64,000 bases of DNA from Altericroceibacterium spongiae (GTDB lineage Bacteria; Pseudomonadota; Alphaproteobacteria; Sphingomonadales; Sphingomonadaceae): NCBI RefSeq assembly GCF_003610805.1, contig NZ_RAPF01000002.1:450767-514766 (forward strand). The letters are read 5' to 3'. Each line of letters starts with the position of its first letter. The first letter of the stretch is position 1. The notes beneath the pieces were generated by a model that saw only the letters and a list, made by a program, of their open reading frames with translations, was not told the DNA's origin and made no database searches. This document shows, piece by piece, positions 17,675 through 26,120 of the stretch. Both the position numbers and the translations under genes were made by a program.

Positions 17675-19308
17675 CAGACAGGTTCTCCGGCAGCGCGTGC
17701 CCGGTCGAGAATGCTCGCTTCATCGCGGTTCACGCGGATCATGACAATTACAAGCATGACAACGATGAGCGGGGCCACAAGGTTCACCGACAGGATTGCC
17801 GAAGCCAGATCGCCGCCATTGGCATCGCTTATCATGCCCACCGCATAAGGGCCGATGCCGAGGCCGAAAAGGGTGGAGACCATAATATAGATCGAAGATG
17901 TGATCCCGCGCATACGCGGCAGTACCAAATCGTACATCATCGAATAAAGCGGCGGCATCCACATGGTGAGAATAAGGCTGTACAGCGTGAAGCGCAGATA
18001 GAAGCTGCCCGCTGTCGGCGCGTGATAGACCCAGATGGCGATCAGCGGCGAGACACCGAGCGAAAAGAGGGCAAGGCCCACCCGGCCGGGGCCGGCCAGC
18101 CGCTTATTGACGATATCGGTCAGCGGCCCGGCAATCACCGGCCCCATAATGCCCAATACTGCCGAAAGCAGGCCGAATTGCAGGCCGGTTTCCCCGGCGG
18201 ACAGGCCGTAAGAACGCATCAGGAAGCTGGGCGTAAAACCCATGACGCCGTAATTGATCGCATATTGCAGGCTGCCCGCGCCCACCAGCAGCATCAGCGA
18301 GGGAGACAGGATAACGGCCGCGGTTGGCGGATCGGACAATTTGAAGGACTGGAACAGGTTGAGCACCACGAACAGGCCGAAACCGACCACCACCCATTGC
18401 AGCACATGCGGATTGAGCGGGAAGCCGCCAATATCGAGTGCGGGACGCGGCGAGAAACCCTGCGCCCAGCTTATCATGCCCAAGGTGAACAGGATGATGA
18501 CTGCCAGACCGGCCAGATTGGTGATCCATTGTTTGCGCCCGGCATTGCGTTTCCAGAGCGAAATCCAGTTGAGCCCCGGTGTAACCGAACCCAGAAGCGC
18601 CGCGCTCGATTTGAAAGGATGGGCATCTTTGGCAGTTTCGATCCCTTCGATGGCGCCGCGACGCGGTTCTTTCATCCGGTAGAGCATGATCGCGAGCAGA
18701 AAGCCGGGCAGGGAAGCGACGATAAAGGCGAATTGCCAGCCGGCAAAGCCGAGCGGGGCATTGCCATTGGCATAGGTCGTATCCCACCAGTCCGCAGCTA
18801 CGCCGCCCAGCATCATGGACAGGCCAAGGCCCAGCGCCACGGCAATCGCCATGGCAGCGGTGGCGATCCCGCGTTTCGCCTTGGGAAATTCATCGAAAAT
18901 CAGGCTGTATCCGGCGGGCTGCGCCGCCGCTTCGCCAATCCCCACACCGAGGCGTGAAAGAGCGAGGAGCGTAAATCCGCTGGCAAAAGCCGCAAGTCCG
19001 GCCGAAAAAGACCAGATGGTGATACAGATGGCGAGCAATTTGCCGCGCAGCCAGCCATCGGCGAGCCGCCCGAGCGGCAATGAAAACAACGCGTAGAACA
19101 ACGCGAAGACCGTGCCGTAAAGCAGGCCCAGTTCAGCATCGCCGATATGCAGATCTTCGCGAATATTGGTCGCCAGAATCGACAGGATCTGCCGGTCGAG
19201 CAGGCTCATCGCCTGGGTAAGCGAAACCAGCGTCAGGGCATACCAGCCCGCTTTGCTGACCTTGGTCGAAGCGGGCATACTCTGACCCGCATTGTCATGT
19301 GTCGCCAT
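17674..19308 (-). CDS. MFS transporter
   Basis: A major facilitator of about 544 residues when started at ATG 19308 (MATHDNAG). It has LLDRQILSILATNI in helix 1 and GRLADGWLRGK in the 2-3 loop, as in the spinster/anion-type MFS proteins common in sphingomonad degradation clusters. It is longer than usual because of an extended cytoplasmic loop around residues 230-270. It lies in the minus-strand operon between the QorB-like gene (112 nt upstream) and the ThDP enzyme. An aromatic acid substrate is likely from context. Confidence 0.85.
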   Translation of the reverse strand: MATHDNAGQSMPASTKVSKAGWYALTLVSLTQAMSLLDRQILSILATNIREDLHIGDAELGLLYGTVFALFYALFSLPLGRLADGWLRGKLLAICITIWSFSAGLAAFASGFTLLALSRLGVGIGEAAAQPAGYSLIFDEFPKAKRGIATAAMAIAVALGLGLSMMLGGVAADWWDTTYANGNAPLGFAGWQFAFIVASLPGFLLAIMLYRMKEPRRGAIEGIETAKDAHPFKSSAALLGSVTPGLNWISLWKRNAGRKQWITNLAGLAVIILFTLGMISWAQGFSPRPALDIGGFPLNPHVLQWVVVGFGLFVVLNLFQSFKLSDPPTAAVILSPSLMLLVGAGSLQYAINYGVMGFTPSFLMRSYGLSAGETGLQFGLLSAVLGIMGPVIAGPLTDIVNKRLAGPGRVGLALFSLGVSPLIAIWVYHAPTAGSFYLRFTLYSLILTMWMPPLYSMMYDLVLPRMRGITSSIYIMVSTLFGLGIGPYAVGMISDANGGDLASAILSVNLVAPLIVVMLVIVMIRVNRDEASILDRARAAGEPV

Positions 19309-19420
19309 GGGCATCCTCTGCAATATTCGGCCCATACCTGACAGAGCGGGCCGTATGGCCCCGCCGCCTTATATTCTGTGCGATGGCGGCAGGGTGTGGA
19401 ATGAAAGACGGGCGCCGGCT

Positions 19421-20278
19421 TTATGTCCCGAGCGCTTCGGCAATGGTTTTGCTGATCGGCGTGGTCGGGCGGCCGATCAGTTTGCTCAGCGTATGACTGT
19501 CATTGAACAGCGCATCCTTGCTGGTGCTGTAATTCGAATTGGCGACCACGCGGGCCACAAAATCGGGCAGGCCTGCCTGAATGAGCGACTGGGTGAAGTC
19601 CTCCTCGCTCATATCGACATATTTCACGTCCTTGCCCGACTGGCGGGAGACTTCGGCGGCGAAATCGTCCATCGTCCAGGCTTCGTCACCGGCCAGTTCG
19701 TAGATATCGCCGCCTTTGCCTTCGACCAGCACGGCGGCCGCACCCGCGGCATAATCGGCGCGCGAAGCCGAAGAGATCCGGCCCTTGCCGGCCGCACCGG
19801 CAATTTCACCGGCTTCGACCTGTGGCGCCAGCGTGCCGACATAATTTTCATTATACCAGCCATTGCGTAGCAGATCGTATGTCAGCCCGCTCTCGCTCAG
19901 CAGTTCTTCGGTCGCGCGGTGTTCTTCGCCCAGTTTAATCGGTGTGTTCGGGGCATCGAGAATCGAGGTATAGGCCATATAGCCGACCCCGGCATCCCGG
20001 GCCGCCTCGATCACCGCCCGATGCTGGCGCGGGCGTTCGCCCAGCGCATTGCCCGAAATCAGCAAGAGACGATCCACACCGGTAAAAGCCGGTTTCAGAG
20101 TCTCGGGCTTGTCGTAATCGGCAGCGCGCACATCCACCCCTTTGGCAGCGTAATCGGCCAGTTTGGCCGGATCGCGGGCAAAGGCGACGATATCGCTCGC
20201 CGCCACTTTCTCCAGCAGGGAATCGAGCACGAAATGGCCGAGATGGCCGGTGGCACCGGTAACGCCATAAGTCGTCAT
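19421..20278 (-). CDS. NmrA/QorB-like NAD(P)H:quinone oxidoreductase
   Basis: A 285-residue atypical SDR with an N-terminal Rossmann motif (VTGATGHLGHFV). It closely resembles E. coli QorB (YtfG): the shared segments include DRLLLISGNALGER, ayTSIL, LRNGWYNENY, a SRADYAAGAA block and a C-terminal KLIGRPTTP. QorB reduces quinones with NADPH. In this cluster it may protect against quinones formed from catechols, or reduce a pathway ketone; context does not decide. It has 63 nt to the LigW-like gene upstream. Confidence 0.85.
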   Translation of the reverse strand: MTTYGVTGATGHLGHFVLDSLLEKVAASDIVAFARDPAKLADYAAKGVDVRAADYDKPETLKPAFTGVDRLLLISGNALGERPRQHRAVIEAARDAGVGYMAYTSILDAPNTPIKLGEEHRATEELLSESGLTYDLLRNGWYNENYVGTLAPQVEAGEIAGAAGKGRISSASRADYAAGAAAVLVEGKGGDIYELAGDEAWTMDDFAAEVSRQSGKDVKYVDMSEEDFTQSLIQAGLPDFVARVVANSNYSTSKDALFNDSHTLSKLIGRPTTPISKTIAEALGT

Positions 20279-20341
20279 AAGTCTCTCCTCATTTCCTCCC
20301 TCATGGGGCGCGCTCCGGCTGTGTGCAAGAGCGCGCGGCGC

Positions 20342-21415
20342 TTACAGTTTGAACCAGCGCTCGGCATTGGTCTGCATCAGCTTCTTCTTCTGGCTGTCAG
20401 GGATGTCGAGATTATCCATGATGCGCACTTCATCGGCGACATATTCATAAGGATAATCCATCGCATACATCACCCGGTCCTCACCCATGACCTCGATCAT
20501 CAGCTTGATCGCCGGTTCGAAAGGCAGGCCGCTGGTGGTACCGAGCATGTTGTTGCGCATATAGTGAAACAGGTCATGCTTCAGCGGCTTCATTCGTTCA
20601 TAGCGGTTGGAGCGCACACCGGCCTGATGCATGTAATTGGTGCGATAGAGCCAGTAGGGCAGTGCTTCGCAGCCGTGACCGGCCATGATCTGCAGGCTCG
20701 GATATTTGTCGAAAATGCCGACCGTCAGCAGGCGCAGCAGATGATAGCTCGTTTCTACACCGAAGCCGAATACCGCGCCGTCCAGTCCGGTCTCGACCAT
20801 ATCGCCGATCAGCTTGTCGGGCGGCCCTTGCGGGTGGATATAAAGCGGCAGGTCGTTTTCGACGCAGGCCTTCACGATCGGATCGAACTGCGCCTCATCC
20901 AGATAATGCCCCTGCGTATGGCTGTTCACCATCACCGCATGGAAGCCCAGTTCCTCCTTGCCGCGGCGGATTTCTTCGGCTGACCATTCCGGGTCCTGCG
21001 GAACCACGGCCACCGTTCCGTAAAAGCGATCGGGATGGGCTTCGCAGCGTTCCTTCAGATAGTCATTGGCGCGCCGCACCATGCCTTTGGCCTGCTCGAC
21101 ATCGAAAAGCGGCTGCACACCGGGCGAAGTGAGCGAGAGAACCGCTTTGTCGATTCCCGTCCGGTCCATATCGGCCAGCCGCTTGGTATCGAGATCGTAC
21201 AGGCTCTCCATGATCCATTGCGCGCGTTCGGACGGGCTGACCGCATAGAAGCCCCACAGGCTTTCGGTTCCCTTATCGGCCTTGCCGTCTTTCACGAGCT
21301 GCATGATCGCCTCGATCTGCTCGCGTGTGGCGAAAGCTTCTTCGGTGGCGATGCGCAGATAGCCGCGTCCGCCTCCGGTTTGCAGTTCGCCCCCGGTTTT
21401 CGTTTGGTTTGTCAT
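20342..21415 (-). CDS. LigW-like 5-carboxyvanillate decarboxylase family amidohydrolase
   Basis: A 357-residue metal-dependent decarboxylase of the amidohydrolase superfamily. From start to end it tracks the LigW sequence as I recall it: LRIATEEAFATRE, SLWGFYAxSPSERA, SPGVQPL, NSHTQGxYLDE, GAVFGFGVET, MDYPYEYVADEVR and the terminal NAERWFKL. Candidate metal and catalytic residues are the Glu of ATEEAF, the His of NSHT, the His of GHGCEALPYW and the Asp of MDYPYE. LigW removes CO2 from 5-carboxyvanillate in biphenyl lignin catabolism. I start at the second ATG (21415), since AGGAGAGG lies 9 nt upstream. One oddity is GHGCE where LigW has GHMGE. A different ortho-carboxyphenol substrate is possible. 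Confidence 0.87.
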   Translation of the reverse strand: MTNQTKTGGELQTGGGRGYLRIATEEAFATREQIEAIMQLVKDGKADKGTESLWGFYAVSPSERAQWIMESLYDLDTKRLADMDRTGIDKAVLSLTSPGVQPLFDVEQAKGMVRRANDYLKERCEAHPDRFYGTVAVVPQDPEWSAEEIRRGKEELGFHAVMVNSHTQGHYLDEAQFDPIVKACVENDLPLYIHPQGPPDKLIGDMVETGLDGAVFGFGVETSYHLLRLLTVGIFDKYPSLQIMAGHGCEALPYWLYRTNYMHQAGVRSNRYERMKPLKHDLFHYMRNNMLGTTSGLPFEPAIKLMIEVMGEDRVMYAMDYPYEYVADEVRIMDNLDIPDSQKKKLMQTNAERWFKL

Positions 21416-21472
21416 TGCCGGCATCCTCTCCTGTCTGTGTGTTGTCTGTTAAACGCCCGGCCGCGCCGCTTA

Positions 21473-21520
21473 TGGCCCCGCCAGGCGTCTTTCTGGCCCC
21501 GTTCGGTGCCTGTCTGGCCC
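21473..21520 (-). repeat. Three GGGCCA repeats at exact 21-bp spacing
   Basis: Read on the minus strand, GGGCCA occurs at 21515-21520, 21494-21499 and 21473-21478, separated by 15-nt spacers. One spacer (GACAGGCACCGAACG) matches a spacer in the distant array at 62435-62523 in 13 of 15 positions. The array fills the gap between the aldehyde dehydrogenase stop and the LigW-like start. Function unknown. Confidence 0.75.
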
Positions 21521-21522
21521 TC

Positions 21523-22953
21523 TTATCCTTCGTGCACTGCCTTGGTGACGAGGCAGGCGCGCACACCTTCGGGGCCATCCTCGCTGCCATGGCCGGACCA
21601 TTTCACCCCGCCGAAAGGCGAGTCCGATCCACCGATCATGTGGCTGTTAATCCCCACCATGCCGGCCTCGATCTGGTCAGCAAGTCTTTGTTGACGCTTG
21701 TAATTTTCGGTCCAGGCATAAGCGGCCAGCCCGAAGGGCAAGCGATTGGCTTCGGCGATCATATCCTCTTCCGATGCAAAAGGATTGATGAGCGCCACCG
21801 GCCCGAAGGGTTCTTCATTCATAATATCTGCGTCCAGAGGGATTTCCGACAGAACGGTGGGCGAATAGAAAAATCCTTGATTTCCAATACGTTCACCACC
21901 CGTATGCAGCGTCGCACCCTTCTCTTTGGCATTGCCGATAAGTGCATCCATTGCTTCTGGCCGACGGGGATTTGCCATCGGACCCATCTGCGTTTCAGCT
22001 TCCAGACCATTGCCGATTTTCAGCGCCTTCGCTCGCTCGACAAAGCCGTCGCGGAATTTTTCAAAGACATTTTCCTGCACGATAAAACGGGTCGGAGAAA
22101 CGCAGACTTGCCCGCAATTCCGGTACTTTCCGGCTACTGCCGTATCCAGCACCCGGTCCACATCCACGTCATCGAACACCAGCACCGGGCCATGCCCGCC
22201 CAGTTCCATGGTGGTACGCTGCATATTCTCCGTGGCGAGCCGCGCGAGATGCTTGCCCACCACTGTCGATCCGGTGAAGGACAATTTGCGAATGATGGGC
22301 GAACCCAGCAGGTGCCGGCTCACCTCGTCGGGAACACCGAAAACCGCCTGAGCCACTTCTTTGGGCAATCCTGCATCGAGCAGGCATTGCAGCACACCCA
22401 GTGCGGAAGCCGGGGTTTCTTCAGCGGATTTGAGGATAACCGAACAGCCCGCTGCAATAGGTGCGCCCAGCTTTCGCCCCGGATTGCCGAGCGGGAAGTT
22501 CCACGGAGCGAAAGCGGCAACAGGGCCTACAGGCTCATGACGGACCGTGGAGCGCATCCCCTCAGGGCGCACCAGTTCCCGGCCGTAGAGGCGGAAAACT
22601 TCGCCGGCATAGAAATTGAACAGGCCGACATTCATCATCACTTCGATGCGCGCTTCAGCGAGCGGTTTACCCTGTTCCATGGTCGCGACGCGGGCAAGAT
22701 CTTCCTTGCGTTCCAGCATCAGCCGGGCAGCGCCCTGCAAGACATGAGCCCTTTCCTGAGGTGTGGATTTGCGCCAGATTCTGAAGCCCTTTTCCGCGAC
22801 TTCCAGAGCCCGGTCGAGATCAGCGGCATCGGCCATTGGGAGCGCGCCTATCGTCTCTCCGGTAGCCGGATTGACGACGTCAAAATTGCGCCGGTCACCA
22901 CCTGACACTTTTTCGCCATCGATCATCATGTAGAGGGCGGGATAGTTGCTCAT
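21523..22953 (-). CDS. NAD(P)-dependent aldehyde dehydrogenase
   Basis: A 476-residue aldehyde dehydrogenase. The catalytic Cys is in NCGQVCVSPTRF and the general-base Glu in TTMELGGHGP; the cofactor motif FTGSTVVGKHLA and PWNFPLGNPGRKLG are intact. I choose the ATG at 22953, 8 nt after AAGGAG; the longer frame has no support. It resembles succinate-semialdehyde/aromatic aldehyde dehydrogenases. In this locus it could oxidise the aldehydes made by stilbene cleavage (vanillin or formylferulate types). It is separated from the LigW-like gene by the GGGCCA repeats and follows an MFS gene. Confidence 0.9.
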   Translation of the reverse strand: MSNYPALYMMIDGEKVSGGDRRNFDVVNPATGETIGALPMADAADLDRALEVAEKGFRIWRKSTPQERAHVLQGAARLMLERKEDLARVATMEQGKPLAEARIEVMMNVGLFNFYAGEVFRLYGRELVRPEGMRSTVRHEPVGPVAAFAPWNFPLGNPGRKLGAPIAAGCSVILKSAEETPASALGVLQCLLDAGLPKEVAQAVFGVPDEVSRHLLGSPIIRKLSFTGSTVVGKHLARLATENMQRTTMELGGHGPVLVFDDVDVDRVLDTAVAGKYRNCGQVCVSPTRFIVQENVFEKFRDGFVERAKALKIGNGLEAETQMGPMANPRRPEAMDALIGNAKEKGATLHTGGERIGNQGFFYSPTVLSEIPLDADIMNEEPFGPVALINPFASEEDMIAEANRLPFGLAAYAWTENYKRQQRLADQIEAGMVGINSHMIGGSDSPFGGVKWSGHGSEDGPEGVRACLVTKAVHEG

Positions 22954-23044
22954 TTGCATTTTCTCCTTCGCACCGGTGCCTGGCCGATGCTGTTTATTGT
23001 TGTCACGCCGTATCCCGCCTGACCGGGCCACGGCGCATTACGGG

Positions 23045-24466
23045 TTAAAGGCCTTGCGCTTCAAGATATTCGACTTCCCTGCGATACGGCTTGATGCCGC
23101 GATACATGAAGAAAGTCGCTGCCGGCATGAAGATCGCAGCGGTAATCAGAATGGCTTCCCACAAAGCGCCGGTGGCACCGGGAAGATGGTTTATGATGTC
23201 GGAAACGAAGCCGATCACGAAGCTGCCCATGGCCCCGAAAAAGGTGAACATGAACAGGTAAACCGCCGTAACCTGACCGCGCATCTCATTGGGCGCGATC
23301 CGCTGGATTGCGGCATTCTGCGGGACGGCACCGGCCAGACCGAACATGGCCGCCACGGCCATGCAGCCGAGCGCGAGTTCCGCTGTCGGCATGAGAGGGG
23401 CGGCAATCGAGACGATCGTCGTGCCGGTGAAAAGAATGGCGGCAGCCCGAATATTCGCATCCTTGTGGCGTTTGCTCAGCCAGGTGACGAAAGTACCGCC
23501 AAAGGCTATACCGAGGAGCATGGCAGCCAGCAGCATCGGTGCGAGAATATTGCCGATTTCGGCTTCGCTCCAGCCATAAGTGCGCAGGATGAATGGCACC
23601 CGCCATGCGCTGATTCCCTGACTTTCCACTGCGGACAAGGCCAGTGCAATGAACAGCGGGTAATAGGCTTTGCCACGCATATTGATCGCGCGGATCGCGT
23701 CAATACCGGTGAAAGAGAGAATCTTACGCCCAAGAGAGGCATCTTCCGGCACGATCTGTTCGGCATTGGGCTTCGTACGGCGGGGCGGTTCCGGGACCAG
23801 CATGAACAATATTGCGATGACAAGCCCCGGCGCGCCGATCATGAGGAGGATATATTGCCAGTTGAAGATGGTAAGACCGAGAAAGACGCTCGTTTCGGGC
23901 CATGTTGCCGTCCAGCCGATGAGCTGACCTCCACCCCATGTGCCGACTGTCTGACCAAGGATGAAACCAAGCTGCATCAGCGCGAAGACCAATGGAATGC
24001 GTAAGGGACGGAAATAGTCGGCCAGCATGGAATAGGAGCCCGGCCCATGGGCGGATCCACTGGCACCGACAAACAGGCGTGTGCCGATAAATTGCACGAA
24101 ATTCTGCGCAAGACCACCAAGAGCGGTAATCGTTCCAATTACAGCGATGCCTCCACCGAGCACATATTTACGCGGGAAAATGTCTACCAGACGGGCAAGG
24201 GGGATGCCGACAAAGACATAGGCCAGAACCGTCGCCGGGCCCAGCAGGAAGCCAAGCGCAGTATCGCTGAGGCCGAAGCTCACCTTGATTCGTTCTGCCA
24301 GCATCGCAAAAACGGTCTGATCGAAGAATGACAGGAAGGTCGCAAATACGATTACAAAGAGGGCGAAGAAGCCGGCCTTTTCCGAAGGCCACGGCATAGC
24401 ATCCTTAGCTCCTTGTTTTTCTTCCGTTTCGGAACTCACCTGTGGTGTGCTTGGCGCTATCGCCAT
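23045..24466 (-). CDS. MFS transporter
   Basis: A 12-helix major facilitator of 473 residues when started at ATG 24466 (MAIAPSTP), preceded by GGAGAGG. It has LSFFDQTVFAMLAERIK in helix 1 and VDIFPRKYVLG in loop 2-3, again the spinster-like MFS type. It is the first gene of the minus-strand run through the aldehyde dehydrogenase and the LigW-like gene, and is divergent from the SDR operon across a gap with an operator-like dyad. It is probably an importer of a lignin-derived aromatic; substrate unknown. Confidence 0.87.
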   Translation of the reverse strand: MAIAPSTPQVSSETEEKQGAKDAMPWPSEKAGFFALFVIVFATFLSFFDQTVFAMLAERIKVSFGLSDTALGFLLGPATVLAYVFVGIPLARLVDIFPRKYVLGGGIAVIGTITALGGLAQNFVQFIGTRLFVGASGSAHGPGSYSMLADYFRPLRIPLVFALMQLGFILGQTVGTWGGGQLIGWTATWPETSVFLGLTIFNWQYILLMIGAPGLVIAILFMLVPEPPRRTKPNAEQIVPEDASLGRKILSFTGIDAIRAINMRGKAYYPLFIALALSAVESQGISAWRVPFILRTYGWSEAEIGNILAPMLLAAMLLGIAFGGTFVTWLSKRHKDANIRAAAILFTGTTIVSIAAPLMPTAELALGCMAVAAMFGLAGAVPQNAAIQRIAPNEMRGQVTAVYLFMFTFFGAMGSFVIGFVSDIINHLPGATGALWEAILITAAIFMPAATFFMYRGIKPYRREVEYLEAQGL

Positions 24467-24530
24467 GTCCGCAATCCTCTCCAAATTCGGCTTCTCTTTT
24501 CGGAAGCCTTTGTGATTCCTCTTGGCCAAA

Positions 24531-24549
24531 TTGTATGTGGTGAATACAA
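24531..24549. promoter_or_regulatory. Operator-like palindrome in the divergent MFS/SDR promoter region
   Basis: TTGTATGTGGTGAATACAA has perfect 6-bp arms (TTGTAT/ATACAA) around 7 bp. It lies in the 154-bp gap between the MFS gene and the SDR operon and matches the dyad at 12271-12289. Probably a second site for the MarR regulator at 11785-12237. Confidence 0.65.
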
Positions 24550-24620
24550 AAAGGCGAAGCAAAAATTGATTAGGTCCGCAACCGGGCCTATGCACACCGG
24601 CATAAGGGAGAGTGAGAAAC

Positions 24621-25529
24621 ATGCAAGAACTGAAGGGCAAAACAGCCTTCATTACTGGCGGTGCCAGCGGAATTGGCCTTGGAATTGCCAAAGCTCTGCT
24701 TGGTGAAGGAATGAAAGTCGCAATTGCCGATATCCGGGATGACCATTTGGAAGAGGCCGTGGCCGAACTGAATGGTGGAGACGATGTCCTGCCACTGAAA
24801 CTCGATGTTACCGATCGGGACGCCTATGCGAAGGCAGCGGATGAGGCCGAAGCCAAATTCGGCAAGATTCACATTCTCGTCAATAATGCCGGAGTTGCTG
24901 CTCTGGGGCCCGTTGAGCTGGCTTCCTACGGTGACTGGGACTGGACGCTGGGAGTTAATCTGGGCGGGACGATCAATGGAATTGTGACTATTTTGCCGCG
25001 TATTCTTGCTCACGGGGAAGGCGGCCATATCGTTTCGACCGCTTCCATGTCGGGTATGATGCCTCATGGCGGCGCAGCGACCTATACGACAGGCAAAGCG
25101 GCCATTGTCGCTCTTATGGAAACTATGCGCAGTGAACTGGAAGGGCGCGGAGTTGTCTGTTCCGCTTTTTGTCCCGGTGCAGTTCAGTCTAATATTGCCG
25201 AAGCGGGTAAGACGCGACCGGAAAAATTTGCCGATACCGGCTATGCACAGACTGATAAGGGTCGCCAGAGTGCCGGCGATTTCATGCATTTGTTCCAGAC
25301 AAAAGAAGAAGTCGGTCAGCGTGTATTGCAGGGCATTTTGAATGATGAATTGTTCATTCTTACGCATGCTGAATTTTATGAGGGCGTGAAGGATCGCGCT
25401 GAAGCGATGATTGCCTCTGTACCCAGGCATCTTCCGGAAAATCCGGAATATAAGGAGACTTTTTCCGTTCTGTTCCGCAATCCGGTCCATGCTGAAGAAA
25501 AGGCGCGGCAGGAAAAGCTGCACCCATGA
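24621..25529 (+). CDS. SDR-family oxidoreductase, LigD-like
   Basis: A 302-residue classical short-chain dehydrogenase: cofactor motif TGGASGIGLGIA, NNAG, active-site Ser in TASMSG and YTTGK. The stretch SYGDWDWTLGVNLGGTINGIVT is of the kind found in LigD/LigL/LigN Calpha-dehydrogenases, which oxidise the benzylic alcohol of beta-ether and related lignin dimers with NAD+. The start is the ATG at 24621 behind GGGAGAG; an in-frame GTG 9 nt earlier is less likely. Its last bases overlap the following gene by 4 nt. The substrate is inferred from family and locus. Confidence 0.87.
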   Translation: MQELKGKTAFITGGASGIGLGIAKALLGEGMKVAIADIRDDHLEEAVAELNGGDDVLPLKLDVTDRDAYAKAADEAEAKFGKIHILVNNAGVAALGPVELASYGDWDWTLGVNLGGTINGIVTILPRILAHGEGGHIVSTASMSGMMPHGGAATYTTGKAAIVALMETMRSELEGRGVVCSAFCPGAVQSNIAEAGKTRPEKFADTGYAQTDKGRQSAGDFMHLFQTKEEVGQRVLQGILNDELFILTHAEFYEGVKDRAEAMIASVPRHLPENPEYKETFSVLFRNPVHAEEKARQEKLHP

Positions 25530-26113
25530 GAGCGCTTTTTCATTTCGCTCTTACCACTCTGTTTCTTTCGGGAGTTTTTATCATGCCCGCTCATGCGGAA
25601 AAGCAGTCCTACACTGCTGCTTATGCACAGGATCGTGCTGAAATTGAAGATCTTATGGCGCGTTATCTGTTCGCGCTGGACTGGAACGATCTCGATACAT
25701 TTATCGATATGTTCACTGAGGATGCCGAATTCGAATATGCGCGCGGCACGGCTGTTGGGAAAGCGGATATTCTTGCAACGGTAACGGCTTTTAAGAAGGC
25801 AATTGGCGAACGCTACAAGGATGACGATGGCAACCCGGCGATTTTGCGGCATGTTTTGGGACAGACCGCGATCAGGATCGAGGGAGATAAAGCCTGGACC
25901 CGTGCGTTCTGGTACGAAATGGCGAATAACGGGCCTGGAAAAACGCTCAAGATGGGCACGTTCGGCTTGTATGAAGATGAATTGGTGAAAGTTGATGGAG
26001 AATGGAAATTCTCCAAACGCCGCATCCTCAACGAATTTCTGCCGGGTCGGGAATCTTCGACTGAAAATCCGGTTCTCGCAATGGATCGGGTAGCTGTAGA
26101 AGCGAGCAAATAA
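25526..26113 (+). CDS. Secreted SnoaL/NTF2-like protein, candidate lignin-dimer lyase
   Basis: A 195-residue protein with a clear Sec signal peptide (MRALFHFALTTLFLSGVF..., cleavage probably after AHA near residue 24) and a SnoaL-type NTF2-like domain: helix DRAEIEDLMARYLFALDWNDLD, FTEDAEFEYA, then conserved His/Arg/Trp positions around residues 107-130. NTF2-like proteins include the cofactor-free gamma-formaldehyde lyases of sphingomonads (LdpA/LsdE type), which turn 1,2-diarylpropane diols or related dimers into stilbenes plus formaldehyde. It is translationally coupled (4-nt overlap) between two LigD-like SDRs, in a region with a stilbene dioxygenase and a formaldehyde operon. The lyase role is inference; it could be a dehydratase or a non-enzymatic member. 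Confidence 0.8.
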   Translation: MRALFHFALTTLFLSGVFIMPAHAEKQSYTAAYAQDRAEIEDLMARYLFALDWNDLDTFIDMFTEDAEFEYARGTAVGKADILATVTAFKKAIGERYKDDDGNPAILRHVLGQTAIRIEGDKAWTRAFWYEMANNGPGKTLKMGTFGLYEDELVKVDGEWKFSKRRILNEFLPGRESSTENPVLAMDRVAVEASK

Positions 26114-26120
26114 GGATAGG

